A DNA stretch of 64,000 nt from Pseudomonas sp. Os17 (GTDB taxonomy: Bacteria; Pseudomonadota; Gammaproteobacteria; Pseudomonadales; Pseudomonadaceae): the NCBI RefSeq assembly GCF_001547895.1, contig NZ_AP014627.1:747501-811500 (forward strand). Direction: 5' to 3'. Position numbers and translations under genes: made by a program. Below, in pieces: positions 21,123 through 29,704 of the stretch. How positions within the stretch are numbered: the stretch's first letter is position 1; every line of letters begins with the position of its first letter. Below the pieces are notes generated by a model that saw only the letters and a list, made by a program, of their open reading frames with translations, was not told the origin of the DNA and did no database searches.

Positions 21123-21126
21123 GGCT

Positions 21127-21165
21127 GTCGCCGCCGGCGGCGGGCCATTCGCCGCCGGCTGCGAC
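21127..21165. terminator. Large GC-rich stem-loop between convergent pprB and tadC
   Basis: Arms of 16 bases (GTCGCCGCCGGCGGCG and its near-complement, one mismatch) with a 7-base loop. No T-run on either side. The position between two converging genes suggests a transcript-end structure, possibly a Rho-dependent end. Confidence 0.55.
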
Positions 21166-21194
21166 ACTCTTGCCCCTGTCCAGCCGGCCAAGGC

Positions 21195-22079
21195 TCAGTA
21201 GGCAAAGGCCCGGGCAATGGCGGTAAAGCCGGGCCCGGCCAGCACGATCAGCAGGGCGGGAAACAGAAACAGCATCATCACCACCGACATCTTGGCCGAC
21301 ATTTTCGAGATGTATTCCTGCAAGCGGGTCAGGCGCCGGTCGTCGAGCAATTGCTTGAGGGCCTGCAGGGATTTCATCGCGCCGCCACCTTGCAGGATCA
21401 GTTGCTGGAGAATCACGCAGGTGTCGGTGAACTCGTCCACCGCCAGCAGGGTCGCGGTCTTGTTGAGTTCCTGGCCCAGCTCCAGGCCTGAGTCCACCCG
21501 TGCCAGGATCAGGCGCAGTTCGTGGGTCAGTTCCGGCAGCAGTTTTCCGGCCTCGTTGCTCAGGACCCGCAGTGCCTGCTCCACCGCCATGCCCGACTCG
21601 AACAGGATGCGCAGCAAGGGAATGAAGGTGGAGATCTCCAGGGCGATGTGTTTTTGCCGGCGTTGGGCGGCGTAGGCCAGGACCCGCTTGGGCAGCAGGT
21701 AGCCGGCGCCGGCGGCGAGCATCGGCGTCAGCCAGTGGCTCTGGGCTTCGGGAAACGCCACCTCCTGGATGAAGATCACCAGGCACACGGCTACCACCGG
21801 GGTGCCGATCTGGCAGGCCGCGAACAGTGAACGCTGCGCGGACCGGCGCCAGCCCAGGCGATTGAGCAGGGTCTGGGTTTCGCTGTCCATGTTCACCGCG
21901 CGTTGGCCGAAACGACTGTTGCCCAGCCGTCGCAGCCAACTGCCCAGGCGATTGTCGCGGGTCATGTGGCCCTGCAGCCGCTGGGCAATCTGGCGCTCGC
22001 GCCGGCGTTGCGTCAGCAGGCCGTTGCTGAGCAGCAGCAAGGCCCCGAGAAACAGCAGCGCAGCAGCCAGCAGAAGCAT
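21195..22079 (-). CDS. tadC: Tad inner-membrane platform protein TadC
   Basis: 294 aa, type II secretion F (GspF) domain protein. Three to four hydrophobic segments (N-terminal LLLAAALLFLGALLLLSNGLL; AACQIGTPVVAVCLVIFI; C-terminal SVVMMLFLFPALLIVLAGP). Motif FIPLLRILFESGMAVEQALR is typical of TadC. With TadB it forms the platform on which the TadA ATPase drives Flp pilus assembly. Last gene of the rcpC-tadZ-tadA-tadB-tadC operon, one base after tadB. tadD, which follows tadC in P. aeruginosa, is missing. Confidence 0.93.
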   Translation of the reverse strand: MLLLAAALLFLGALLLLSNGLLTQRRRERQIAQRLQGHMTRDNRLGSWLRRLGNSRFGQRAVNMDSETQTLLNRLGWRRSAQRSLFAACQIGTPVVAVCLVIFIQEVAFPEAQSHWLTPMLAAGAGYLLPKRVLAYAAQRRQKHIALEISTFIPLLRILFESGMAVEQALRVLSNEAGKLLPELTHELRLILARVDSGLELGQELNKTATLLAVDEFTDTCVILQQLILQGGGAMKSLQALKQLLDDRRLTRLQEYISKMSAKMSVVMMLFLFPALLIVLAGPGFTAIARAFAY

Positions 22080-22080
22080 T

Positions 22081-22962
22081 TCAGATACTCCTCAACATGC
22101 GCCACAGGGCCAGGCAACCGAAGATCTGCAGGCACACCGCGGTGATCAGCATCGCCTGGCCGGAAGGGTCGTGCCACATGCCCAGCATGTAGCCCGGATT
22201 GGTGAGCATGAAGTAGCTCACCAGCAGCAGCGGCAGGCTGCCCAGGACCCAGGCCGTCATGCGGGTTTCCCCGGTCATTGCGCGCAACTGCCGGGCCCCT
22301 TGCTCGCGCTCACGGATCAGCTTGATCAGGTTCTCCAGCAACTCGCTGGCGTTGCCGCCGTAACGGTGGTTGACCTTCAGCCCCAGGGCGAACATGCGCA
22401 GCTCGTCCTGTTCGTAGAACTCGGCGAAATCACTGACCGCGTCCGGCAGGTTGACCCCCAACTGCACGTTGCGCTGGATGCGTCCCATGGCTTGCTTGAG
22501 TGGGTCGTTGCTGGCCTCGATGGCGCCCAGTACGGCATCCGCCAGGGTGCGTCCGGACTTCAGGCTGCGCACGCTGTGATCCAGCAGCGCGGGCAGTTGT
22601 TCGATCATGCGCTTGAGCCGGCGCTGATACAGCCAGGCAATGGACAGGCGCAGCAACAGGGGCGGCAGCAGCACGCAAGCCAGTAGGCCAAGCCAGTCTC
22701 CCAGCAGGTAACCCAGCAGGGTCAGCACCGCCCAGACCGCCAGCCACAGGCCCAGGCGCTCCGTGGGCTGGCCCAGGCCAGCGCGGGCGAAGGCCTGGTC
22801 CAGGCCGGTCCATGAACGGCGTTGCGGGTTGAGTTCGGGTTGCCCCTGAGCCAAGCGATTGAGCACGCGCTCGCGCTCGGTCTTGCGCACGCCGTGGTAG
22901 AACAGCCAACCGGAAAGCCCCAGTAGCAGCAGGCAGATCAAGGTAAGCAGCAGGCCGATCAT
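22081..22962 (-). CDS. tadB: Tad inner-membrane platform protein TadB
   Basis: 293 aa GspF-domain protein. Transmembrane segments at the N-terminus (LLLTLICLLLLGLSGWLFYHG), mid-region (LWLAVWAVLTLLGYLLGDWLGLLACVLLPPLLL) and C-terminus. Conserved motifs: LPALLDHSVRSLKSGRTLADA and GVNLPDAVSDFAEFYEQDELRMFALGLKVNHRYGG-type segment. Partner of TadC. Lies 16 bp after tadA and 1 bp before tadC. Confidence 0.93.
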   Translation of the reverse strand: MIGLLLTLICLLLLGLSGWLFYHGVRKTERERVLNRLAQGQPELNPQRRSWTGLDQAFARAGLGQPTERLGLWLAVWAVLTLLGYLLGDWLGLLACVLLPPLLLRLSIAWLYQRRLKRMIEQLPALLDHSVRSLKSGRTLADAVLGAIEASNDPLKQAMGRIQRNVQLGVNLPDAVSDFAEFYEQDELRMFALGLKVNHRYGGNASELLENLIKLIREREQGARQLRAMTGETRMTAWVLGSLPLLLVSYFMLTNPGYMLGMWHDPSGQAMLITAVCLQIFGCLALWRMLRSI

Positions 22963-22978
22963 GGGCCACCTCGGCGGT

Positions 22979-24253
22979 TCAGTTGATGCCCAGTCCGCTC
23001 TCGCGGCGCAGTTTGTCGCCCGCCGGGTTCAGCGCCTCGCGCTCAAAACCCAGGCCGTTGCGGCGGTTCAGGCGAAACAGGGTATTGGTGACGTAGATGT
23101 CCTCGCGGATGCCCACCACCTCCACCACTTCACTGACGCAGCGGCGGCCGTCGGGCAGGCGGGTCAGTTGGATCACCACGTCCAGGGCCGCGCAGATCAT
23201 CTGCCGCAGGGTGCGCTCGGCCACCTGGCGCCCGGTCAGGCCCACCAGGGTTTCCAGGCGCAGCAGGGCGTCCTGGGCGTTGTTGGCGTGCACCGTACTC
23301 ATGGAGCCGTCATGGCCGGTGTTCATGGCCGTCAGGACATCCAGCACTTCGACGCCGCGGATCTCGCCGAGGATGATCCGGTCCGGGCGCATCCGCAGGG
23401 CGTTGCGGATCAGGTCGCTGGCCTTGACCTCGCCGTGCCCTTCGGCATTGGGCGGACGGGTTTCCAGGCGCACCACGTGGGGATGCCCCAGTTGCAGCTC
23501 GGCCACGTCTTCGATGGTGACCAGGCGCTCGTGGGGGTTGATCAACTGGCTGAGAATATTCAGCAGGGTGGTCTTGCCGGTGCCGGTGCCGCCGCTGATG
23601 AGAATGTTGCAGCGCTTGCCCACGGCGTCCTGGAGGAACTCGAAGATCGCCAGATCGATGGTCTGCATGGCGATCAGGTCGCTGCTCTTGAGCATGTCTT
23701 TGCGAAACTTGCGGATCGACAGGCAGGGGCCGTCCAGGGCAATGGGGGGAATGATCGCGTTGACCCGGCTGCCGTCGGGCAGGCGCGCGTCGACCATGGG
23801 CGAGGATTCGTCGAGGCGCCGGCCCAGGGGCGCGAGAATCCGTTGCATGACCCGCTCCACGTGGTGCGCGTCGATGAAGCGCAAGTCGCTCTGGTGCAGC
23901 ACGCCATCGCGTTCGACGAACACCCGGTGCGGGCCGTTGACCAGAATCTCGGTGACTGCCTGATCGCGCAGCAAGACTTCCAGGGGGCCGAAACCGGTGA
24001 GTTCGTCGACGATCTCCTCGGCCAGACGCTCCATTTCATAGCGGGAAATCGCCAGGTGCATGCGCGCGATGTACTCCGCCACCTTGTCGGTGACGAACTG
24101 CGAGAGGTTCTGCCGGGAGCTCTCCAGCAGGTTTCTGCCCGACTCTTCGATGGCATCGATGATGTAGCGATGCAGCACCAGTTTCAGGCCTTCGTGGTCG
24201 CTGTTGCCCGGCACCGTGCGGGTCGAGGCGCCGAAGAGTTTTTCTCCGCTCAT
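22979..24253 (-). CDS. tadA: Tad pilus assembly ATPase TadA/CpaF
   Basis: 424 aa secretion ATPase of the GspE superfamily, powering Flp pilus assembly. Walker A GGTGTGKTT (221-229, K227), Walker B/Glu box ILGEIRG (about 294-300), Asp box around EDVAELQLGHP, His box GHDGSMSTVHANN (313-325). The N-terminal domain has the TadA/CpaF pattern VDELTGFGPLEVLLRD. Overlaps tadZ by 4 bp. Confidence 0.96.
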   Translation of the reverse strand: MSGEKLFGASTRTVPGNSDHEGLKLVLHRYIIDAIEESGRNLLESSRQNLSQFVTDKVAEYIARMHLAISRYEMERLAEEIVDELTGFGPLEVLLRDQAVTEILVNGPHRVFVERDGVLHQSDLRFIDAHHVERVMQRILAPLGRRLDESSPMVDARLPDGSRVNAIIPPIALDGPCLSIRKFRKDMLKSSDLIAMQTIDLAIFEFLQDAVGKRCNILISGGTGTGKTTLLNILSQLINPHERLVTIEDVAELQLGHPHVVRLETRPPNAEGHGEVKASDLIRNALRMRPDRIILGEIRGVEVLDVLTAMNTGHDGSMSTVHANNAQDALLRLETLVGLTGRQVAERTLRQMICAALDVVIQLTRLPDGRRCVSEVVEVVGIREDIYVTNTLFRLNRRNGLGFEREALNPAGDKLRRESGLGIN

Positions 24254-25437
24254 TTGCCCCCCATGATTCGATTGAGCCAGCCACCCTTGGGTCGGGCCAG
24301 TCCTTCGGAGCGCTTGGCCAGGCGCTCGCCGAGGGTTTTCAGGCTTTGCGTCAGGGCCTCGCGAGGGGCCATTTCAAACAGGGTCACGCCCTGGTTCTTG
24401 GCATTCAGGCGCACCTCCGGGCTGTAGGCCAGCACCGCGATCACTTCCAGGCCGAAGGTCTTGCCCAGGGTTTCGGAGTCCGGCGCGACGGCTTTCAGGT
24501 AGCGGTCCACCAGCAAGCGTGCGTGATCGAGCTTCAGGCCCTTTTCGCGCCAGTGGTTGAGCACCGCCAGGTTGCGCCGGCAGGCGAGGACGTTCTGGTC
24601 GGTGCACCAGATCAGCTTGTCGCAATGGCTGACAAAGGTGCGCAGTGCCTCGCTGTCCGGCTGTCCCACCAGGTTCACCACGATGTGCTGGAAGTGCTGG
24701 CGCAGGGCACTGAGCAGCATGTACAGCTCTGCGGCGCTGGTGTGTTCCAGAGGCTCGTCGTGGGGGGCGTAGGCGAGGATCCGCAAGCCGGCCTCGGCAC
24801 TGGTGAAGGCGCTGTCGATCAGGGTCGCGTCCAGACGCCGCAGGTGACGCAGGGCATCGCCGAAGTGGAAGGAGCTCTCCAGTCCCAGCAAGGCCAGGCT
24901 GTCGCCCCGGGGCAGGCCGAGGTCCAGCAGCAGGGTCTGCTGGCCGCTCTTTTGCACCACCTGGGCCATGTGCCCGGCCAGCAGGGCGCCGTCACCGTCG
25001 GCCTGGACCCCGTAGAGCACGGTCAGGCCCCCCAGCTGGGTATTGGGGGTGACCGCCGGCAGGCGTTTGCTCAAGCGCCGCACCAGCCCGGCGACTTCGC
25101 TGGAGCGTGAGCCGTAGGCGACGAAATCCCGCGCCCCGGCGCGCATCGCGTTGAGTACCAGCTGATTGTCCATGCCGTCGCCGAGGGCGACGATCGCCAG
25201 CATCGGCTTGGCCTCCAGGGCGCCTTCGATCAGTGCGGCCTGGGCCACCACGTGCTCGCGGTCGAGGCCGACGAACACCAGGTTGGCGAAGGTCACGTCC
25301 ACCAGCGCCAGCAGTTCGTCGAGACTGCCGTCGGCGCCCACCACCTGGCCCAGGGGCGCGAGGGCGCCTTGCAGCCATTCGAGGTCGGTGCTGTTGCGGG
25401 TGATGGCAAGAAAGGTCTGGTTCAGGCTTTGACTCAT
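24250..25437 (-). CDS. tadZ: Tad localisation protein TadZ/CpaE-like
   Basis: 395 aa. N-terminal atypical receiver domain (about 8-130) followed by a ParA/MinD-like ATPase domain (150-370). The P-loop region is degenerate: where a KGG..GKT motif is expected the chain reads VQADGDGALLAGHMAQVVQ, so ATP binding may be weak or lost, as in some TadZ proteins. The downstream switch segment LLDLGLPRGDS is kept. TadZ proteins mark the pole and recruit the Tad machine. ATG at 25437 lies 39 bp after rcpC. Confidence 0.87.
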   Translation of the reverse strand: MSQSLNQTFLAITRNSTDLEWLQGALAPLGQVVGADGSLDELLALVDVTFANLVFVGLDREHVVAQAALIEGALEAKPMLAIVALGDGMDNQLVLNAMRAGARDFVAYGSRSSEVAGLVRRLSKRLPAVTPNTQLGGLTVLYGVQADGDGALLAGHMAQVVQKSGQQTLLLDLGLPRGDSLALLGLESSFHFGDALRHLRRLDATLIDSAFTSAEAGLRILAYAPHDEPLEHTSAAELYMLLSALRQHFQHIVVNLVGQPDSEALRTFVSHCDKLIWCTDQNVLACRRNLAVLNHWREKGLKLDHARLLVDRYLKAVAPDSETLGKTFGLEVIAVLAYSPEVRLNAKNQGVTLFEMAPREALTQSLKTLGERLAKRSEGLARPKGGWLNRIMGGK

Positions 25438-25476
25438 GGTGATAGCCCGCTGCGCATGTCGAGAATCCTCGCCTGA

Positions 25477-26415
25477 TCAGGGCGTTTGTTGAGTGATCTG
25501 GTTGCCGCGAATCACCTCCACCGCTGATCGTGGTGCGCCGTTTTGCTGGGCAACCTGACTGCGGGGGGCATTGCCGAGCGCCAACTGGGTGAACTGAAAC
25601 AAATTGCTGTTGGCCACATTGAGGTGGCTGACCGCGTTCTTGTCGCCAGCCCAGTACTGGGCCAGGCGCTGTTCCTCGCTGCTGCGAACCGCCAGGCGCA
25701 GCACGCCGACCTGGGTGGCGAGCATCAGGCGGCTCAAAAGTTGTTCGGGAACGGCCAGGACCACGGTGCGAGCGGCGACCCGGCGCTGGTCCTGCTTGAG
25801 CTTTTCTTCGTTGCTCAGCGCAGGGGTGGCGGGCTGTCCGTCGTTGGTCAGCCCCAGCTGTTCGCCGACCGCCAGCACGCGCATCGCCGGGACCGCTATC
25901 TGCGCCGACTGCTGCAGATTGGTGGTGTCCTGGCGCAGGAACAGCAGCACGTCGACATAGTCCCCTGGGCTCAGTTGCCCGGCGGCGCCTATCACTTCAT
26001 CCACCGCCACGGCCAGCGCGCGCTCGTCACGGCGAATCATTCGGGCCAGGGCCCCACCGCTGTCGAAACTCTGGGCGTTGAGCCAGGTCCCGGCGCTCAG
26101 TTGCCGCCAGGGCGTGCGTCCCACCGCCTGATCGATTGCGCTGAGGCTGCCGGCCGGTGCGGTGCGCAGTTTTTCCAGCGCCAGATCGGCGGCGGTAAGG
26201 GGAACGAAAGGAGGTACGTCGCGCACCACTACCACCACGGGCTGGCGGGTCTGGTCTTCGGCGCTGGCAGTGGTTTTTTCAACCATGCTCGGGGCTGCCG
26301 GGGCAGGCGCGGTGGTGGGCGCAGGCTGGCGGCTGAGTACCAGCCCCCAGTAACCGAAAAACACCGCACCTAGCAGTAGAAGCCCAGCCAGGCCTATGGT
26401 GACGCGACTGTTCAT
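25477..26415 (-). CDS. rcpC: Flp pilus assembly protein RcpC/CpaB
   Basis: 312 aa. One N-terminal transmembrane helix (GLAGLLLLGAVFFGYWGLVL), then a Pro/Ala-rich linker and an SAF-like domain (VPPFVPLTAADLALEKLRTAP... AGTWLNAQSF) followed by the RcpC domain (LSPGDYVDVLLFLRQD...). In other Tad systems RcpC works in the periplasm with the secretin RcpA. In P. aeruginosa rcpA lies directly after rcpC; here tadZ starts 39 bp downstream and no rcpA is present in the window. First gene of the operon, divergent from flp. Confidence 0.92.
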   Translation of the reverse strand: MNSRVTIGLAGLLLLGAVFFGYWGLVLSRQPAPTTAPAPAAPSMVEKTTASAEDQTRQPVVVVVRDVPPFVPLTAADLALEKLRTAPAGSLSAIDQAVGRTPWRQLSAGTWLNAQSFDSGGALARMIRRDERALAVAVDEVIGAAGQLSPGDYVDVLLFLRQDTTNLQQSAQIAVPAMRVLAVGEQLGLTNDGQPATPALSNEEKLKQDQRRVAARTVVLAVPEQLLSRLMLATQVGVLRLAVRSSEEQRLAQYWAGDKNAVSHLNVANSNLFQFTQLALGNAPRSQVAQQNGAPRSAVEVIRGNQITQQTP

Positions 26416-26745
26416 AAAGGCTCTCCCTATCCTGCTGCATTACCAGTCGGCGCTTCCAAACGAGTTAACTTCGCAACTAGGCAGCTATGAACATGCAACT
26501 ATTTCGCTATGTGAAGGTAGTAGAGCTAGGACGAAATGCCATTAACTCGCGGAAAAATTGCACACAAAAGCAGGCTGCTCTCAATTGGAGGAGAGTTTTT
26601 GGTGTCAGCCTTCCAATTAATACTTAGTGATTAATCCGTTCTTACAGTTGCTGGTCGCCACTTTGTTGACAATGCTCAAGTTGCACCGGGGAATCGTGTT
26701 CCGGTGCGCTTGCATCGGCGCCCTCTGGCGCCCAGGAGAACTAGG
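26416..26745. promoter_or_regulatory. AT-rich divergent promoter region between rcpC and flp
   Basis: 330 bp without a gene, with a distinctly AT-rich centre (about 26430-26650) in a GC-rich genome. It must hold the promoter of the rcpC-tad operon (leftward) and of flp (rightward). A TTGACA hexamer in the TTTGTTGACAATG segment near 26664 could be a -35 box for flp, but no good -10 follows, which would fit an activator-dependent promoter such as a PprB target. A short CTCTC/GAGAG hairpin followed by TTTTT lies near 26580-26600. Confidence 0.6.
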
Positions 26746-26952
26746 ATGATCCTTCAATATTTGTGGCTCAGGGCGCGCCTGTTTTTTGACCGTACCGACG
26801 GCGCTTCGGCGATCGAGTACGCGATTGTGGTGGCCATGGTTGCGGTTGTGGTGGTGGCGTTCGTGACCCCTCTGGGCAATCGGGTACTGGCCATTTTCAA
26901 CAACGTTCTGGTTGCCCTGGGAGGAGCCACGGTCACTCGTCCAGTTCCATGA
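26746..26952 (+). CDS. flp: Flp type IVb prepilin (first copy)
   Basis: 68 aa. Prepilin with basic leader, processing site G19|A20, and the Flp motif with E24-Y25 (GASAIEYAIVVAMVAVVVVAF), followed by a hydrophobic helix. Cleaved by FppA and polymerised by TadA/B/C into the Flp pilus. Start at 26746 supported by AGGAGAACTAGG upstream. 56 of 68 residues are identical to the second copy 57 bp downstream. Confidence 0.94.
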   Translation: MILQYLWLRARLFFDRTDGASAIEYAIVVAMVAVVVVAFVTPLGNRVLAIFNNVLVALGGATVTRPVP

Positions 26953-27009
26953 TTCAACGCATGAGTGCTTCGCCGGCTGTAGCTGCGATCGATAAATCGG
27001 AGGTGCTTC

Positions 27010-27216
27010 ATGCTGCTTGACTACCTGCTGCTTCGCTTGCGTCTGTTCCTGGCCAGAACCCACGGCGCATCGGCCATCGAGTACGCGATCGTGGTGGCCA
27101 TGGTTGCCGTGGTCGTGGTGGTGTTCGTGACGCCGATGGGTGACCGGGTCCTGGCCATCTTCAACAACATCCTCGTTGCCATGGGAGGTGCCACGGTTAC
27201 CCGCCCCGTGCCTTGA
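27010..27216 (+). CDS. flp: Flp type IVb prepilin (second copy)
   Basis: 68 aa with the same layout as the first copy: G19|A20 cleavage site, E24-Y25, 44 of 49 residues identical in the mature part and all eight last residues the same. GGAGG lies 6 bases before the ATG, a stronger ribosome site than that of the first copy. The pair is a recent-looking tandem duplication and probably one transcript. Confidence 0.94.
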   Translation: MLLDYLLLRLRLFLARTHGASAIEYAIVVAMVAVVVVVFVTPMGDRVLAIFNNILVAMGGATVTRPVP

Positions 27217-27270
27217 GACCGGCGATTGCTCCTGTGAAGGCCGTCGGACAGTCAGTTCAAGGTAATGTCG

Positions 27271-27684
27271 ATGAATAGTGCTTCCCCCCCACGCCAGCAA
27301 CTGCTTCTGGTCGACGATGAAGAAGACGCGCTGCTGGAACTCACCGAGCTGCTGGAAGGTGAGGGCTTCTGTTGCTTCACCGCAACTTCGGTGAAGCTGG
27401 CGCTGGAGCACCTCACCCGCCATCCGGACATCGCGCTGGTCATCACCGACCTGCGTATGCCGGAAGAAAGCGGGTTGTCGTTGATCAAGCGCCTGCGTGA
27501 ACACACCTCGCGACAGCATCTGCCGGTCATCGTCATGTCCGGCCATGCCGATATGGACGACGTCAGCGATCTGCTGCGCCTGCAGGTACTCGACCTGTTC
27601 CGCAAGCCGATCTATCACGTGCGCCTGCTGGAAACCCTGAACAATCTGTTTCCCCAACCCCGGCTGCATATCGTCGGCCCCTGA
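27271..27684 (+). CDS. Stand-alone receiver-domain response regulator
   Basis: 137 aa, one CheY-like receiver and no output domain. Acid pair DDEED after LLLVD, phospho-acceptor Asp in LVITDLRMPEESG, MSG and FRKPIY switch motifs are all present, so it should be phosphorylated. AAGG is 8 bases before ATG 27271; an ATG at 27265 is also possible. It lies 54 bp after the second flp gene on the same strand. I do not recall a counterpart inside the P. aeruginosa flp-tad locus. The kinase partner may be PprA or unlinked. Confidence 0.88.
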   Translation: MNSASPPRQQLLLVDDEEDALLELTELLEGEGFCCFTATSVKLALEHLTRHPDIALVITDLRMPEESGLSLIKRLREHTSRQHLPVIVMSGHADMDDVSDLLRLQVLDLFRKPIYHVRLLETLNNLFPQPRLHIVGP

Positions 27685-27799
27685 GCGCCAGCGGCGGTCC
27701 CGGTTCAAGCCCTTCGGCTTGCCGGGGCGGCGGCGCCTGTTGCAAACGCCCCTCAAACACCAGTGCCTTGAACCCTTTGGCTGTGGCGTCCTGCGGGCA

Positions 27800-27824
27800 G
27801 AAAAAGGCCTGCGATAGCAGGCCT
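27800..27824 (-). terminator. Rho-independent terminator of the TpsB gene
   Basis: Perfect 8-bp stem AGGCCTGC/GCAGGCCT with a 4-base loop, followed on the minus strand by five T residues. Lies 14 bp after the TpsB stop codon. It may also slow transcripts arriving from the response regulator gene. Confidence 0.9.
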
Positions 27825-27838
27825 CGGTGGTGCAGGGC

Positions 27839-29515
27839 TCAGAGTTGGTAGCTGAAGCTCAGGGTGTAGCGCGGTCGGCGGTTGTAGGTGTCCAGGGCTT
27901 CGTCGGACATCGGCTTGGCCGCCTCCAGGGCGATGTTGTAGTGCTTGGCATCGCCGAAGCGCACCCCCAGCGCCGCCGACGACAGATTGCTGCCCTTGAC
28001 CGGCAACTGGTTGAACCAGGTCTTCGAGCGGTCCAGCACTACATAGGGCTGCAGCACCCGCACCCAGGGGCCTTCGCGGTTGAAGCTGTAGTTCACCTCG
28101 TAGGCGACGCCCCAGCCCTTGTCGCCGGTGGCCTGGTCATCGGGGTAGCCGCGAGCGAAGTTCTGGCCACCGAAGCTGGCTCGTTCACTGTCGGGCAGGT
28201 TGTCCGCGCTCCAGTACAGGGCGCCGGAAAGCACTCCTTGCCAGTTGTCGAAGAAGCGGTCGCTCTGTACCCCCGCCAGGCGCAGGCGGAAGAAGTCCAG
28301 GTCATAGAGTTCGTTGTTGGTGTTGGCCCCCATGCTGTCCAGGCCGCGGTACAGGCCGGCGCTGAGAATCCGCAATTGCCGTGGATCGGATTTGCTCCAG
28401 TCGCCTTCCAGTGCCAGGGCGCGGATATCGGTTTTTTCTTCCAGGGTCAGAGGGCTGTTGCTGACCCGGTAGCGGGTCTTGTCGTTCACCGCATACAGGC
28501 GTGTTCCGACGCTGAGCATCTCATTGGGCGAGGCGATGAAGGGGTGGCTGACGCCGATGGAAAAACGGTCGTTCTCGCGATGGGGTTCAAGCTCCAGGCC
28601 GTTGCTCAATTGCACGTTGCTACGCGGATCGCTGCGGTAGCGTGCGCCGTAGAGATTCAGTTGCGTGCCTTCCGAGCCCAGCAACTGGCTGTAGTCCAGG
28701 CGGTAGTAGTGCTCCTTGTCCTTGCCGGGCGGGAACAGGCCGCTGAGGCTGAGTTGTTCGCCCCAGGCGGTTTGCGAATTGCTGATGATGCCCACCAGGG
28801 CCTGCAGGCCGTTGCGGTTGTCATCGGTGCTGTTGAGGGTGGTGGTGATGGATTTGCGACTGGCCACCGCCACCAGCCGGGTCGCACCGTCAGTGGTTCC
28901 GGGCGGCGGCACCACCGCTTGCAGCGTCACCCCGGGTACCCGGCTCATCAGGGTGGTGTAGCGCTCGAAGGTCTTGCGGGTCAGTGGGCGCTCGGCCTTG
29001 AGCTTGCTCACCAGTTTGTCCAGGTAGGCCGACACCGGGCCGATATCGCCCTGCAGCTGGTAGTCCTTGATATAGCCTTCGACCAGTACCACCCGCAGCA
29101 CGCCCTGATCGAAGCTTTGTTGCGGCATGAAGGCGTAGGACAGCAGGTAGCCGTCGTTCTGGTAGCGCCGGGTGATGTCGCGGGTGGCCTCGATCAATTG
29201 ACTGAAGCTGGTTTCGTGACCGATCAGCGGCTGGTAGACGGCCGCCAGTTGTTCCAGGGGATAGACGGTGCCGCCTTCGATCTGCACCTGGCGCACCGTG
29301 ACCTTGGTCCCCATCATCAGGGGCTGTTGCCCCTGGGGGGCTGCGGGTTGCTCGGGCGTCTGCAACTGCGGAGTGGCCGGACGATAGGCGTCCACTGGCA
29401 AGTTGGGCTGGGGCAGGTTGTTGATGCTGTCGTTGCTGTTGAGAAAGCGGGGAAGGGTGTCGGCGTAAGCGGAGGTGCAGCATCCAATCAACAACAAACT
29501 GGCCAATGTGCGCAT
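27839..29515 (-). CDS. Two-partner secretion outer-membrane transporter (TpsB, ShlB/FhaC/HecB family)
   Basis: 558 aa. Signal peptide (MRTLASLLLIGCCTSAYADT), then a Pro/Gln-rich linker, POTRA domains (about 80-230; VRQVQIEGGTVYPLEQLAAVYQ) and a C-terminal 16-strand beta-barrel ending in the outer-membrane signature LSFSYQL. The L6-loop motif FARGYPDD matches the conserved RGY/F of the Omp85 superfamily. TpsB proteins export a large TpsA protein; no TpsA with a haemagglutinin domain is in the window. Start at 29515 chosen for the signal peptide and GGAG upstream. Separated from the Gly-rich lipoprotein gene by a terminator. Confidence 0.92.
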   Translation of the reverse strand: MRTLASLLLIGCCTSAYADTLPRFLNSNDSINNLPQPNLPVDAYRPATPQLQTPEQPAAPQGQQPLMMGTKVTVRQVQIEGGTVYPLEQLAAVYQPLIGHETSFSQLIEATRDITRRYQNDGYLLSYAFMPQQSFDQGVLRVVLVEGYIKDYQLQGDIGPVSAYLDKLVSKLKAERPLTRKTFERYTTLMSRVPGVTLQAVVPPPGTTDGATRLVAVASRKSITTTLNSTDDNRNGLQALVGIISNSQTAWGEQLSLSGLFPPGKDKEHYYRLDYSQLLGSEGTQLNLYGARYRSDPRSNVQLSNGLELEPHRENDRFSIGVSHPFIASPNEMLSVGTRLYAVNDKTRYRVSNSPLTLEEKTDIRALALEGDWSKSDPRQLRILSAGLYRGLDSMGANTNNELYDLDFFRLRLAGVQSDRFFDNWQGVLSGALYWSADNLPDSERASFGGQNFARGYPDDQATGDKGWGVAYEVNYSFNREGPWVRVLQPYVVLDRSKTWFNQLPVKGSNLSSAALGVRFGDAKHYNIALEAAKPMSDEALDTYNRRPRYTLSFSYQL

Positions 29516-29616
29516 AGGACACTCCATGGTCAAACTGCGGTGGCGCCAATACTCCTCATACCTGGCGTTGTTCAGGGTCTTGGCCTTGATCGCACGCCGG
29601 GATGCCATGCTCTGGA

Positions 29617-29651
29617 TAAAAAAAGCGAGAGATTCATCTGAATCCCTCGCT
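29617..29651 (-). terminator. Rho-independent terminator of the Gly-rich lipoprotein gene
   Basis: 13-bp arms 29624-29636 and 29639-29651 with a single mismatch, followed on the minus strand by a run of seven or more T residues. Lies between the lipoprotein gene and the TpsB gene, both on the minus strand, so the TpsB gene probably has its own promoter or depends on read-through. Confidence 0.93.
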
Positions 29652-29704
29652 CTCAACCAAGCGTAGGCGCTGTAGGTAAGGCCGTCGAATCGGCCAGGTG
29701 CAAT

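Noticed and set aside
26570..26605. Terminator upstream of flp (CTCTC/GAGAG followed by TTTTT)
   Set aside because: The stem is only about 5 bp and there is no plus-strand gene before it that would need a terminator.
27827..29641. 604-codon open frame opposite the TpsB gene
   Set aside because: Antisense shadow; no signal peptide or domain, and the TpsB frame has full family motifs.
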